This document shows, piece by piece, positions 1 through 8,194 of a stretch of 39,814 nt of DNA. Where the stretch lies: the NCBI GenBank assembly GCA_024762995.1, contig JANTGI010000012.1:1-39814 (forward strand), written 5' to 3'. The notes beneath the pieces are model-generated. The model was not told where the DNA came from. It saw only the letters and a program-made list of their open reading frames with translations, and did not search any database. Position 1 is the first letter of the stretch. Each line of letters starts with the position of its first letter. The DNA is from Saprospiraceae bacterium (GTDB lineage: Bacteria; Bacteroidota; Bacteroidia; Chitinophagales; Saprospiraceae). Position numbers and translations under genes: made by a program.

Positions 1-458
1 CCTGTGACTTGGGCTGTTGTGCCGGAGACAGAGCCAATATTTGCACCATCTTGGAAGATGTCATATCCGGTGACACCGACATTGTCCGTAGAAGCTGTCC
101 AAGATAAATCAACACTGGTTTGTGTGATATTGGAAGCTGTTAAATTGGATGGGTTGGAAGGTGCTTGCGTGTCCGGCGGTGTCAAGGTCGTTACACTGAC
201 GGTATTGCTATTGCCGGAAACGTTGCCGGCGGCATCGTGGGCTTTTACGTAAAAGTTGTAACCGGTGCTTGCCGTTAGTCCCGTGACTTGAGCTGTTGTG
301 CCGGTGACTGAACCGATATTTGCACCATCTTGGAAGATGTCATATCCGGTGACGCCGACATTATCCGTAGAAGCTGTCCAAGATAAATCAACACTGGTTT
401 GTGTGACATTGGAAGCTGTTAAATTGGACGGGTTGGAAGGTGCTTGCGTGTCCGATGT
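1..458 (-). repeat. Near-identical tandem FN3-coding repeats, 279 bp period
   Basis: Bases 1 to about 175 match bases 280 to about 455 with only about ten differences. The offset of 279 bp equals 93 codons, one fibronectin type III domain plus its linker. The array runs off the left window edge, so the copy number is unknown. Confidence 0.85.
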
Positions 459-2543
459 GCTGCCGACAAGATTAACGGTATAATCTTCTACTTCACCGTA
501 GGAGAAGGTTTCACAAGCTGTCGGGATGCCATTGTATTTCATGGATACCCGCATTCTCGTGGTGGCGGTTGCCGTTCCGGAAGGTACCGTAAATGTGCCA
601 CTGACAGGTGTTGTTTTGGAAGCGGCCTTACTCCATACTTGTTCTCCGGCATCACTAAAATCGCCATCATTATTGTAGTCAATCCATACAGAATAACCTT
701 CACTATAGACGGTTCCCGTCCAGTGTGGGGTGATGGTGATGGTGTATCCATTGCCGATGGTTAAGTCTGTGCTAATGGAAGTGTAATCTGAATATCCATT
801 GGTGGCGCCGGATGTATTGTCGATGGTATTAAGTTGGACTCTGCCGATGTATTCATCCGATACGCTATTTCCTTTGGAAGAGCAATAACTGGTTTGTCCA
901 TAAGCTCCCCCAATACCGACGGCGTGCCAAGCGTTGGTGACCGCGATTTCGGCCGCAGAACCGGCACCAAATAAATCAACCGCAGACTGGATACCAAACG
1001 TTCTGGCATCGGCATATTGCGAACTGGATGTCATATAGACGCTGATCATTCTGTAAGCGATTTTAGCGGCATCGTCTATGCCAATACCTGTGACGGAGTA
1101 GGTGTCTCCATTGTCGTTGGTACCGGAGCCACCGACAGAGACCAAGTAGTACCAATAATTTAAAACTCCACTATTGGTGTGTACACCACCGTTGTCGCTA
1201 CTACCTGTAGCCCAATTGGTGCCTTGATAAGTATCCGGTTGTCCTTCTGATTTAGGGTCGCTCATGCTTCGAAGTGCAGCGTGTCCGGCTCTACGCTCAA
1301 TATCTTCTCCGATAAGCCAAGTTTGCTTGTTAGGAGCTGCAAAATATTCAATGGATGCGCCCCAGATGTCCGAAAACCCTTCATTCATTGCACCGGATTC
1401 ATAGGAATAAGTCAAATCGGCCGTATAACTCATGACAGCATGACCAATCTCATGACCGGCAACATCTAAGGACGTCAAAGCGTCAAAATAAGTCCCGCTA
1501 CCATCACCATAAGTCATGACGCTACCATTCCAATAGGCATTATCATAGGCGACATCGTAATGCACATAACTTTTTATTTTTGCTCCGTTGTCGTCAAAGC
1601 TATTGCGATTGTGTTTGGTTATCCAATAATCGTAGGTCATCTCTGCGCCCCAGTGTGCATCTAGTGCGGCATTATCTTTGGCTGAATTATCGAATTCAGC
1701 GGCTGTCCAATCATTGTTGTTGTCCGTAAAGTCCACGGCATTGCTATAATTTGTACCGGTATTCATGTCGTAGGTTTCGATACCATTGCCCCGGGTATAT
1801 TCTCTTAAGCGGTAGGAGCCGCTATAGCTGTCCGTTTGAATGGTTTTGCTGCCGGAATAGCGAGTGGCAGCGGTGCCATTGGCAGGGGCAACATGGTGGA
1901 TGATGTTATCGGCATACAAAAAATCCCCTGTTTGGGCATCAATATAAATCATCGCACGGCTGACGGGTTTACTTGCGTAAATGTCAAAGCGATAGGCTAA
2001 TCTTGCAGCACTTTGATCTTTAGCGGTATTTTTGGATAGATTGGGGAAAATGACCAATTCGCCGGAAGGCTTGCTATAATCCATTAAAGAAGCGCTAGGG
2101 TTGTCCCACATATATTCATTGGCGCCTACATGTTGGATTGCTTTCGCAAAAGCGGCATCTTTAGAAAGTGTAGGATTTACATCTAAGTCATCGACTTGGA
2201 AATATTCACCATTAAAAGATTTGATAAGCCCATTTTGGCTATGCACCTTGTAAGTACCAAAAACAACATCAACTCCCTTGTAGGTTTGTTTGTATTTGGT
2301 GTGCGTAAATCCTAGCTCATCAGTATGCTGTTTTATCGGTACATACTTTGCCGCGGGGGCCAAATTTAATTTTTGCCGTAAGAACGTTTGGGCTTCTCCG
2401 ACAGAGCGACTTTCTTGCAAAATCTCAAATTTGGGTACATTGTGTGCGTTGGTAATTCGGGTTTGTCCGTTTTGAGCATAGGACGATAAGCTTAATGCTG
2501 AAACTACAAATAGGAGCATCAGTCTCTTGTAAATCAAGTGCAT
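1..2543 (-). CDS. Secreted M4 (thermolysin-type) metalloprotease with GEVED and FN3 repeats, C-terminus outside window
   Basis: Reading the minus strand from an ATG at 2543 gives 847 codons with no stop before the window edge, so the gene is 3'-truncated by the window only. Order: signal peptide (residues 1 to about 24, ending SSYAQ), FTP/PepSY-type propeptide (KYKQTYKGVDVVFGTYKVH), then the M4 catalytic domain with HEIGH at about residue 361, the downstream ligand motif GAMNEGFSD at about 386, and the thermolysin-like catalytic histidine in VHTNSGVLNYW. Next comes a domain ending in GEVEDYTVN (GEVED type), followed by fibronectin type III repeats joined by DTQAPSNPSNLTAS linkers. M4 enzymes are zinc endopeptidases made as inhibited precursors. 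The missing end probably holds a T9SS sorting domain, by analogy with three other proteins here; that part is inference. Confidence 0.93.
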   Translation of the reverse strand, partial: MHLIYKRLMLLFVVSALSLSSYAQNGQTRITNAHNVPKFEILQESRSVGEAQTFLRQKLNLAPAAKYVPIKQHTDELGFTHTKYKQTYKGVDVVFGTYKVHSQNGLIKSFNGEYFQVDDLDVNPTLSKDAAFAKAIQHVGANEYMWDNPSASLMDYSKPSGELVIFPNLSKNTAKDQSAARLAYRFDIYASKPVSRAMIYIDAQTGDFLYADNIIHHVAPANGTAATRYSGSKTIQTDSYSGSYRLREYTRGNGIETYDMNTGTNYSNAVDFTDNNNDWTAAEFDNSAKDNAALDAHWGAEMTYDYWITKHNRNSFDDNGAKIKSYVHYDVAYDNAYWNGSVMTYGDGSGTYFDALTSLDVAGHEIGHAVMSYTADLTYSYESGAMNEGFSDIWGASIEYFAAPNKQTWLIGEDIERRAGHAALRSMSDPKSEGQPDTYQGTNWATGSSDNGGVHTNSGVLNYWYYLVSVGGSGTNDNGDTYSVTGIGIDDAAKIAYRMISVYMTSSSQYADARTFGIQSAVDLFGAGSAAEIAVTNAWHAVGIGGAYGQTSYCSSKGNSVSDEYIGRVQLNTIDNTSGATNGYSDYTSISTDLTIGNGYTITITPHWTGTVYSEGYSVWIDYNNDGDFSDAGEQVWSKAASKTTPVSGTFTVPSGTATATTRMRVSMKYNGIPTACETFSYGEVEDYTVNLVGSTSDTQAPSNPSNLTASNVTQTSVDLSWTASTDNVGVTGYDIFQDGANIGSVTGTTAQVTGLTASTGYNFYVKAHDAAGNVSGNSNTVSVTTLTPPDTQAPSNPSNLTASNITQTSVDLSWTASTDNVGVTGYDIFQDGANIGSVSGTTAQVT

Positions 2544-3000
2544 AAAAAATCAATTTTTGTGAAAAAAAAGTGTCAAATTGGGCTGGAAGTGCAATTTTAC
2601 AACTTTTTATTAACCTGTGCAACATAACAACGAAATTTTATTGTGTCTATACGTTTTTTGACAATTTTTATGAAATATGCAATCTAAAATAATGTATTTT
2701 AGATTTACATAGAGTTTTAGGGAACTCAGCAGAATTTTTATTCTTATCCACTAAAAAAGACCATGGGAACATCCTACGATTAAATAGAATCTCTGCATCA
2801 TAATCGGCCGTGATTGCTGTATAAAACGTTTTACACCTTTTCAAGATTTCAGTCAATTCAAGCTCTATAAGAGTGGCATCTTTGTAGTCCGCAACGTAGT
2901 GAAGAGGTAAAAGCATGCCCCAACTGCAAGTCATAGCAAGTTATGTTGGAAAAACCAACGCAGAGTAAGGGAAAATTTGAAATTATGGCTGTTATTGTCT

Positions 3001-3094
3001 AAAAAATTTACTTCAAATTTTTTCTTAATCAAGGCGGATTTTGGAGGCATAGCAGGCTATGACGACCACTAGCCCAGTTTGAAGTATTATTTTT
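3001..3094. repeat. 94 bp inverted-repeat (hairpin) element, candidate distant member of the window's repeat family
   Basis: The ends are imperfect inverted repeats: AAAAAATTTACTTCAAA at 3001-3017 against TTTGAAGTATTATTTTT at 3078-3094, 14 of 17 positions pairing. The middle contains AAGGCGG followed after 11 bases by the hairpin ATAGC-AG-GCTAT. The two elements at 15416 and 35117 have the same order, AAGGCGG, about 10 bases, then a GGTAGC-type hairpin, but otherwise little identity, so kinship is inference. Confidence 0.5.
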
Positions 3095-3152
3095 GTGCAA
3101 TCTGTTATACACACTAATTGCTTACCAAAAATCTTTTTTTAACCCAAATCCG

Positions 3153-3160
3153 TATCTTTA
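3153..3160 (+). promoter_or_regulatory. Possible -7 promoter box (TATCTTTA) for the kinase gene
   Basis: TATCTTTA matches the Bacteroidota -7 consensus TAnnTTTG except for the last base and ends 6 bases before the ATG at 3167. If used, the transcript would be almost leaderless. No TTTG at the expected upstream spacing was found, so this is tentative. Confidence 0.35.
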
Positions 3161-3166
3161 CCCGTA

Positions 3167-6100
3167 ATGACAAAAAGGATTAAAATTATTTGGCTGGTAG
3201 GCGTATTGCTGGTTGCCCAAAAAATAGGGGCGCAACAGGTTAATTTTTTGCAATACACCTTGCAAGACGGCTTGCCCCAAAGCCAAGTCTATGCGATTGC
3301 AGAAGATGAAACGGGCGTTCTGTGGGTCGGTACTCAAGGCGGGGGACTCTCTCGGTTTGATGGTGAAAACTTTGAGCTGGCTCGGGTTTCGTTGCCGGAT
3401 AATTACATCAATGCCTTGTTGGTCGAAGGGTCAAGACTATGGATTGGGAGTAATACGGGCGTAACGGTTTGGTCGCAAGACTCGACTTTTACGATTCCTT
3501 GGAAAGAAGGACAGGTACACAAGGTCACTGCGCTAAATATTGATAATCAAGAAGTTGTGTGGGTAGGGACAGAGGACGGCTTATTTTTTGTGGATACCAA
3601 AAAGCATCCTGATCAGCTGAAAAAATACACCCGATTGAAAAATACCGGGGTGCGTTCTTTCTTTTTTACGGACAAAGAACAATGGGTGGCGACGGCGAGC
3701 GGGGCTTGGCAAATCCATGGTGATGGCCATTATTCCATGCGCAATGGGTTGGAGAGCAATGATGTCCAAGTGGTTTTTAGAGATATTTTGGGTCGGTTGT
3801 GGGTGGCTACTTTTGATGGGCGAATAGCGCTTTTTGATACGGACCAAAATTTGTCTCTGGGGGCGATTAAAATTCCGGCTAATGGGCATCCCCAATTTAT
3901 CGCTCAGATTCGCCGGCAAATTTGGGTGGGCACGAATAACAATGGGATAGAGACTTATAATTTAGATATCAAACGTTGGTCGGAGATTGGTGAGCGTTCG
4001 GGCCTTGCGGCAAAAAATATAAAAACGGTATTTGAAGATAGCTGGAAAAATATTTGGGTGGGGACTTCGGGGGACGGCTTACTCAAAAGTGTCGGTCAAG
4101 AGTTTGTGCATTTTGGGTTGCAAGCCGGACTCAAAGGAGACAATGTTTATGCGACTTTTTGTGATAGTAAAAACCGAATTTGGTTTGCGGAGTCGGGCTA
4201 TGGGGTGTCGGTTTATGATAGTGCGGGCCTGCATCATTTTGGGCGTCAAGAAGGTTTTTCTAATGTAAAATGTAAGGCCATTTTGGAAGACAATCGGGGG
4301 CGGATTTGGATAGGCACAGATGGTCATGGGTTGGCGTATCGCGATACAAGTGGTTTTCATTTCCTTTCGGAAAATAACGGTTTGCCTAGTAATTGGATAA
4401 ATAGTCTGGTCAAGGATTCCTTGGGAAATATTTGGGTGGGAACCTATGGAAACGGGATGGCTAAAATCAAAGATTTAGATACGCTGGGTTTTCAAGTATT
4501 TCCTTACGGAAAAGCAGAAGGACTGCCGGAATTGCGAATACAAACACTGGCCATAGACCCCGAAGGGCATTTATGGTTTGGGACTCGGCATGGAGGGTTG
4601 GGCTATTATTCGGATGAGTTTGAAGCGGTGGTTTTTGGTCCGGAAAATGGCTTGCCCAATGCAGATATTCGAGCCATCACTTTTGAAAATAAAAAGGTGT
4701 GGGTCGGTACGGCCGGCCATGGAATCTATCACGGCGATTGGCAAAAGCAGCCCGTAAAATTTGCGAAAGCCGATCTCAGCCACAGCGTCACTCCCGTCAA
4801 TATGTCTAATAATATTTACCTACTGGCCTTTGATAAAAATAATCATTTTTGGGTGGGTACGGAGCGGGGGCTGAATCGTTTGGTCTTGAATTATAAGTCG
4901 CAAGTAGTTGATTTTAAGCACTTTGGAAAGGAAGAAGGATTTTTGGGAATTGAAACCTGCCAAGATGCCATCTGCTTTGATCAGCAAGATAATCTATGGA
5001 TTGGCACGATGAATGGTCTGATGAAACACCAATCGGTGAAAGAAATCAATGAACTCGGCGCACCCAAAATACATTTTGCGGACATCCAATTATTTTATAA
5101 ATCCCTGAATGAAACGGATTTTAAAGATTGGTGTAAACCGGATGGTGGGCTGCGAAAAGGATTGGTATTGCCCCATAACAAAAATCACTTGGGTTTTAAG
5201 TGGTCAGGCATCCATTTGGCACGACCCAATCAAGTGAAATATCGTTGGCAATTGGCAGGCAGTGAAACCGATTGGTCGCCATTGTCAAAATCAAATAATG
5301 TTCATTACGCCAACTTAGATCCGGGTAGTTACGTATTTAAGGCGCAAGCCTGCATTAATCCGGAGAATTGCAGTATGGTGCTTACGGCTCCTTTTGAGAT
5401 TGAAAAACCTTATTGGCAGATGTGGTGGTTTCGGTTGGTGGCGGCAGGTAGTTTGTTGATGCTGGGCTTTTTATTTTATTGGCTTCGGGTGCGGTCTATT
5501 CGCAAGCAAGAATTAGCCAAACGAAAAGAATTAGAATTAAAAAATCATTTGTTGACAGTCGAGCAAAAAGCCTTGCAATTGCAGATGAATCCCCACTTTA
5601 TTTTTAATGCCTTGAATAGTATCAACGGCCTAGTCGCATTAAAGGATTTTGCGCAAGCGAGAAAACAAATCAATCGCTTTGCGGTACTGATGAGACAGAT
5701 ACTATCTAATTCCCGAAAGGAAAAAATATCGCTGGAAGAAGAGCAAAAAACACTAGAGAATTATCTGACGATGGAGCAGTTTTGTCGTCCGAATAAGTTT
5801 GATTTTGAGATAGAAATAGCGGATGATTTAGATGTGGAAGAAGTAGAATTGCCGACGATGATTATTCAGCCCTTTGTGGAAAATGCCATTATCCACGGTG
5901 TGTCTCATCTTGAAAATAAGGGCTTGGTGAAGATTCGTTTTTTTGCACAAGCGGATATCTTAATTTGCGAAATTATAGACAACGGAGTCGGTCGAAAAAA
6001 ATCTGCCGAACTCCGAAAAAAGCGTAGTCCAAGCCACCAATCCACAGCGATGGCAGTCACTCAAGAGCGATTGGACGCATTATTTGCCGAAAGGCACGGA

Positions 6101-6181
6101 AAATCAGTAGAAATAACCGATATTGTGGACGAAAAAGGAGTTGTAAAAGGGACGAAAGTCATCTTGCGCATTCCTATTTAG
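3167..6181 (+). CDS. Periplasmic-propeller sensor histidine kinase, LytS (His_kinase) type
   Basis: 1004 residues. A signal peptide (1-22, ending KIGAQ) leads into about a dozen Reg_prop propeller repeats to about residue 620, visible as recurring xxWVGTxxxG motifs. A Y_Y_Y domain follows (about 668-744), one membrane helix (about 749-771), a short charged coiled coil, then a LytS-type kinase domain with the phospho-acceptor in NPHFIFN (His810) and an ATPase domain with QPFVENAIIHG and IIDNGVGRKKS. The protein should sense a periplasmic ligand and phosphorylate the LytTR regulator encoded 30 bases downstream. Similar propeller sensors in gut Bacteroides detect glycans, but those are mostly hybrid proteins; this is the split form, and its ligand cannot be told from sequence. 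Confidence 0.93.
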   Translation: MTKRIKIIWLVGVLLVAQKIGAQQVNFLQYTLQDGLPQSQVYAIAEDETGVLWVGTQGGGLSRFDGENFELARVSLPDNYINALLVEGSRLWIGSNTGVTVWSQDSTFTIPWKEGQVHKVTALNIDNQEVVWVGTEDGLFFVDTKKHPDQLKKYTRLKNTGVRSFFFTDKEQWVATASGAWQIHGDGHYSMRNGLESNDVQVVFRDILGRLWVATFDGRIALFDTDQNLSLGAIKIPANGHPQFIAQIRRQIWVGTNNNGIETYNLDIKRWSEIGERSGLAAKNIKTVFEDSWKNIWVGTSGDGLLKSVGQEFVHFGLQAGLKGDNVYATFCDSKNRIWFAESGYGVSVYDSAGLHHFGRQEGFSNVKCKAILEDNRGRIWIGTDGHGLAYRDTSGFHFLSENNGLPSNWINSLVKDSLGNIWVGTYGNGMAKIKDLDTLGFQVFPYGKAEGLPELRIQTLAIDPEGHLWFGTRHGGLGYYSDEFEAVVFGPENGLPNADIRAITFENKKVWVGTAGHGIYHGDWQKQPVKFAKADLSHSVTPVNMSNNIYLLAFDKNNHFWVGTERGLNRLVLNYKSQVVDFKHFGKEEGFLGIETCQDAICFDQQDNLWIGTMNGLMKHQSVKEINELGAPKIHFADIQLFYKSLNETDFKDWCKPDGGLRKGLVLPHNKNHLGFKWSGIHLARPNQVKYRWQLAGSETDWSPLSKSNNVHYANLDPGSYVFKAQACINPENCSMVLTAPFEIEKPYWQMWWFRLVAAGSLLMLGFLFYWLRVRSIRKQELAKRKELELKNHLLTVEQKALQLQMNPHFIFNALNSINGLVALKDFAQARKQINRFAVLMRQILSNSRKEKISLEEEQKTLENYLTMEQFCRPNKFDFEIEIADDLDVEEVELPTMIIQPFVENAIIHGVSHLENKGLVKIRFFAQADILICEIIDNGVGRKKSAELRKKRSPSHQSTAMAVTQERLDALFAERHGKSVEITDIVDEKGVVKGTKVILRIPI

Positions 6182-6211
6182 GGCATGTCCCTTAATACTT
6201 AACACCAAGTC

Positions 6212-6952
6212 ATGAAAGCCATTTTGATAGACGATATGCCCCAAGCATTGCAAGTTTTGCGCGCAGATATAGCCGACGTGGCGCCCGAAATAGAAATAAT
6301 CGGGACCGCTGACAGTGTGGTCTCCGGTGTTAAATTACTGATGAAGGAGTCGCCGGATTTGCTGTTTTTGGATATTCAATTGGGGGATGGAACCGGCTTT
6401 GATATTTTGGAGATATTGCCTGAGATTAATTTTAAAATTATTTTTACGACGGCTTCGGATGAATATGCTTTGCGGGCGTTTCGGTTTGCGGCTGTGGATT
6501 ATTTGTTGAAGCCGATTGACTTGGATGAATTAAAAAATGCCATCGCCCGCGCCCAAACACAACTAGGAACGACAACGGAGCGATTAGATGTATTGAAAGA
6601 TACCTTTCGGAAACCGGATGAATTGCCTACCCGCATGTGCCTACACACGCAAGACAAGATAGAAGTGGTTGATATTCAATATGTTGTGCGGTGCGAATCC
6701 AGTGATAATTATACGATTTTTTATTTTGAAAGTGGTCAAAAATTGATGGTGACCCGCACCTTAAAAACCTTTGAAAAGCAGTTGTCGAAGCATCAATTTT
6801 TTCGTTCTCACCAATCTCACTTAGTGAATTTACAATATTTACAATCCTTCGTCCGGACGGAAGGAGGCTATTTGTTATTAAAAAATGGCGACCAAGTTCC
6901 GGTGTCCGTGCGCAAACGAACGGAACTGATGGGGATATTGGAAGGGATGTAG
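6212..6952 (+). CDS. LytTR-family response regulator
   Basis: 246 residues. The receiver domain (1 to about 115) has the acidic pair D7/D8, phospho-acceptor D54 in LLFLDIQL, a TT in IIFTTASDEYA and the conserved lysine in LLKPID. The LytTR DNA-binding domain occupies about 145-246 (VVRCESSDNYTIFYF ... FFRSHQSHLVNLQYL). LytTR proteins bind direct repeats upstream of their targets. It is the second gene of an operon with the kinase at 3167-6181, 30 bases apart, so the two form a LytS/LytR-type pair. Target genes are not evident from this window. Reading frame and domains are clear. Confidence 0.94.
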   Translation: MKAILIDDMPQALQVLRADIADVAPEIEIIGTADSVVSGVKLLMKESPDLLFLDIQLGDGTGFDILEILPEINFKIIFTTASDEYALRAFRFAAVDYLLKPIDLDELKNAIARAQTQLGTTTERLDVLKDTFRKPDELPTRMCLHTQDKIEVVDIQYVVRCESSDNYTIFYFESGQKLMVTRTLKTFEKQLSKHQFFRSHQSHLVNLQYLQSFVRTEGGYLLLKNGDQVPVSVRKRTELMGILEGM

Positions 6953-7006
6953 GATGGAAGTGTGGGGTTGGATGCTTAGCAGCAAACAAACGACCTTTGA
7001 GTACAT

Positions 7007-7040
7007 AAAAAAAAGCCACTCCCCACTTTTGGAGAATGAC
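7007..7040 (-). terminator. Rho-independent terminator of the SH3-domain gene
   Basis: On the minus strand GTCATTCTCC-AAAAGT-GGGGAGTGGC forms a 10 bp stem with several G-U pairs and is followed by eight Ts. It lies 30 bases past the stop of the gene at 7070-7828 and between two convergent genes. Confidence 0.8.
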
Positions 7041-7069
7041 TTCTAGGATGTTGTTAGGTCGGGTTGGTT

Positions 7070-7828
7070 TTAGCAACCTTCCATCATGACTTCGCTGATA
7101 ACTAGTTGGTCGTCAATGACTTGGAAGTTTACTTCTCCGGTTGCTTCGTCAAAGACGGAAAGCTCGGATTTCCAATTTTTGAACATATAGACTTCGCTGT
7201 CATCGGAGACGGCACGCCCTTGAAGGTTGTTGAAAAAGTTGTAAAATACGAATCCGTCTTCAATGGTGAAATTAGGGATGGTCACGGTGATATTTTGATA
7301 GTATTCGCCACTTTCGTATTGGATGGAGATGTTTTTGGGTGTGGTGGCCGAAAAAGCATATTCGTCGTCATCTTCGGTACCTAGGTCGGCGACTCTTTCG
7401 CTCATGGAGATTAGGTAGTGCTTCATGGATTCGCCGGCTTTAGGAGTTGGGATGGGTAGCAAGTAAGTATCCAATACAAATCCTTGAATATCACCTACTT
7501 GTACAAGTATCCAATTCCCTTTGATGATGTAAGGATTTTGTTCGTCTTCGGTGGAGCGTAGTGTTTTGATGGCGTAACGCTCTTGGGTAAATCCCAATAC
7601 TTTTACTTGAGATCCGGGGACTAAGATGGCAAGTCTTTTGGAGTGGATGGATGGTTCTTGGCGTAGGTTGAGTCCGGTTTTTGCCCATACGTATAGGACT
7701 TCTCCGGTTTGGCAAATATCAACAGTTTGTTTGGCTTGTAGCGGTTGCCCGAAAAGCATCGTTAGAAGGACAACTATCCATGAAAATCGGATTATCGGGT
7801 TCTTTGATTTCAAATTAATTGCGTTCAT
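7070..7828 (-). CDS. Secreted bacterial SH3-domain protein of unknown function
   Basis: 252 residues. An N-terminal signal sequence with a hydrophobic core (SWIVVLLTMLFG) ends near LQAKQ. A bacterial SH3-like domain follows at about 45-128: the start VWAKTGLNLRQEPSIHSKRLAIL is typical, and it closes with GNWILVQVGDIQGFVLDTYL. The C-terminal half (about 135-252), acidic and beta-rich, is not recognised. Such SH3 domains often bind peptidoglycan stem peptides or other periplasmic partners; which applies here is not known. The gene stands alone, convergent with the regulator gene and closed by a terminator. Confidence 0.85.
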   Translation of the reverse strand: MNAINLKSKNPIIRFSWIVVLLTMLFGQPLQAKQTVDICQTGEVLYVWAKTGLNLRQEPSIHSKRLAILVPGSQVKVLGFTQERYAIKTLRSTEDEQNPYIIKGNWILVQVGDIQGFVLDTYLLPIPTPKAGESMKHYLISMSERVADLGTEDDDEYAFSATTPKNISIQYESGEYYQNITVTIPNFTIEDGFVFYNFFNNLQGRAVSDDSEVYMFKNWKSELSVFDEATGEVNFQVIDDQLVISEVMMEGC

Positions 7829-8057
7829 GACTTTTAGTTTTAAAGTTGATAGATTCGCTTTCGCAAAACCTTTTGTCGAACTGACAAGGCAAAGATGGGG
7901 GGGAGTGGGTTGGTTTGTTTTGGGGTTTGAGAATTCGTGGGGGAGGGCTTAGAATTCGTTTTTGTGGAGGAAGGTGGTTGGGAGTTTACCCCTAAATTGG
8001 TTTGGACATATTTTTTTGCGCAAGCAGAATGAACCAATATCGGGCAAAAAGGTTATA
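7829..8057. other. Divergent intergenic region upstream of the riboswitch
   Basis: Sits between the divergent SH3-domain gene and the TPP riboswitch. It includes a G-rich purine stretch (about 7894-7975) on the plus strand. A weak -7-like TATACTTG lies at 8054-8061 but overlaps the riboswitch start. No gene is seen. Confidence 0.5.
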
Positions 8058-8146
8058 CTTGCTCACGGGGTGCCGAACCATGCAATATTGCAACGGCTGA
8101 GATGATACCCACTGAACCTGGCCAAGTAATTTTGGTAAGGAAACCG
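8058..8146 (+). ncRNA. TPP riboswitch (THI element)
   Basis: The conserved thiamine pyrophosphate aptamer core is present in order: CACGGGGTGCC (8064-8074), CTGAGATGATACCC (8097-8110), CTGAACCTGG (8112-8121) and AAGTAATTTTGGTAAGGAA (8124-8142), allowing usual variation. It ends about 50 bases before the ATG of the TonB-dependent receptor on the same strand. TPP binding normally lowers expression of the downstream gene. The switching part is unclear: AGGAAA in the 3' arm (8138-8143) could pair with TTTCCT further on (8164-8169), but no classic terminator is visible. Confidence 0.93.
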
Positions 8147-8194
8147 GTCCTATCTATATCTCTTTTCCTGCATTCCGTCCAATTTTTTTGAAAG

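Larger units (their letters stand above)
2544..3166. other. Intergenic region, 620 bp, with one hairpin element
   Basis: This separates two divergent genes (M4 protease leftward, sensor kinase rightward). No convincing gene is present. An 88-codon open frame on the minus strand (2668-2934) matches nothing I recognise and has no visible start signal. The right half holds the inverted-repeat element at 3001-3094, listed separately. The 5' region of the protease is AT-rich without a clear promoter match. Confidence 0.6.

Noticed and set aside
2668-2934. 88-codon minus-strand frame in the 2544-3166 gap
   Set aside because: No recognisable protein, no start signal, composition like the surrounding intergenic DNA.
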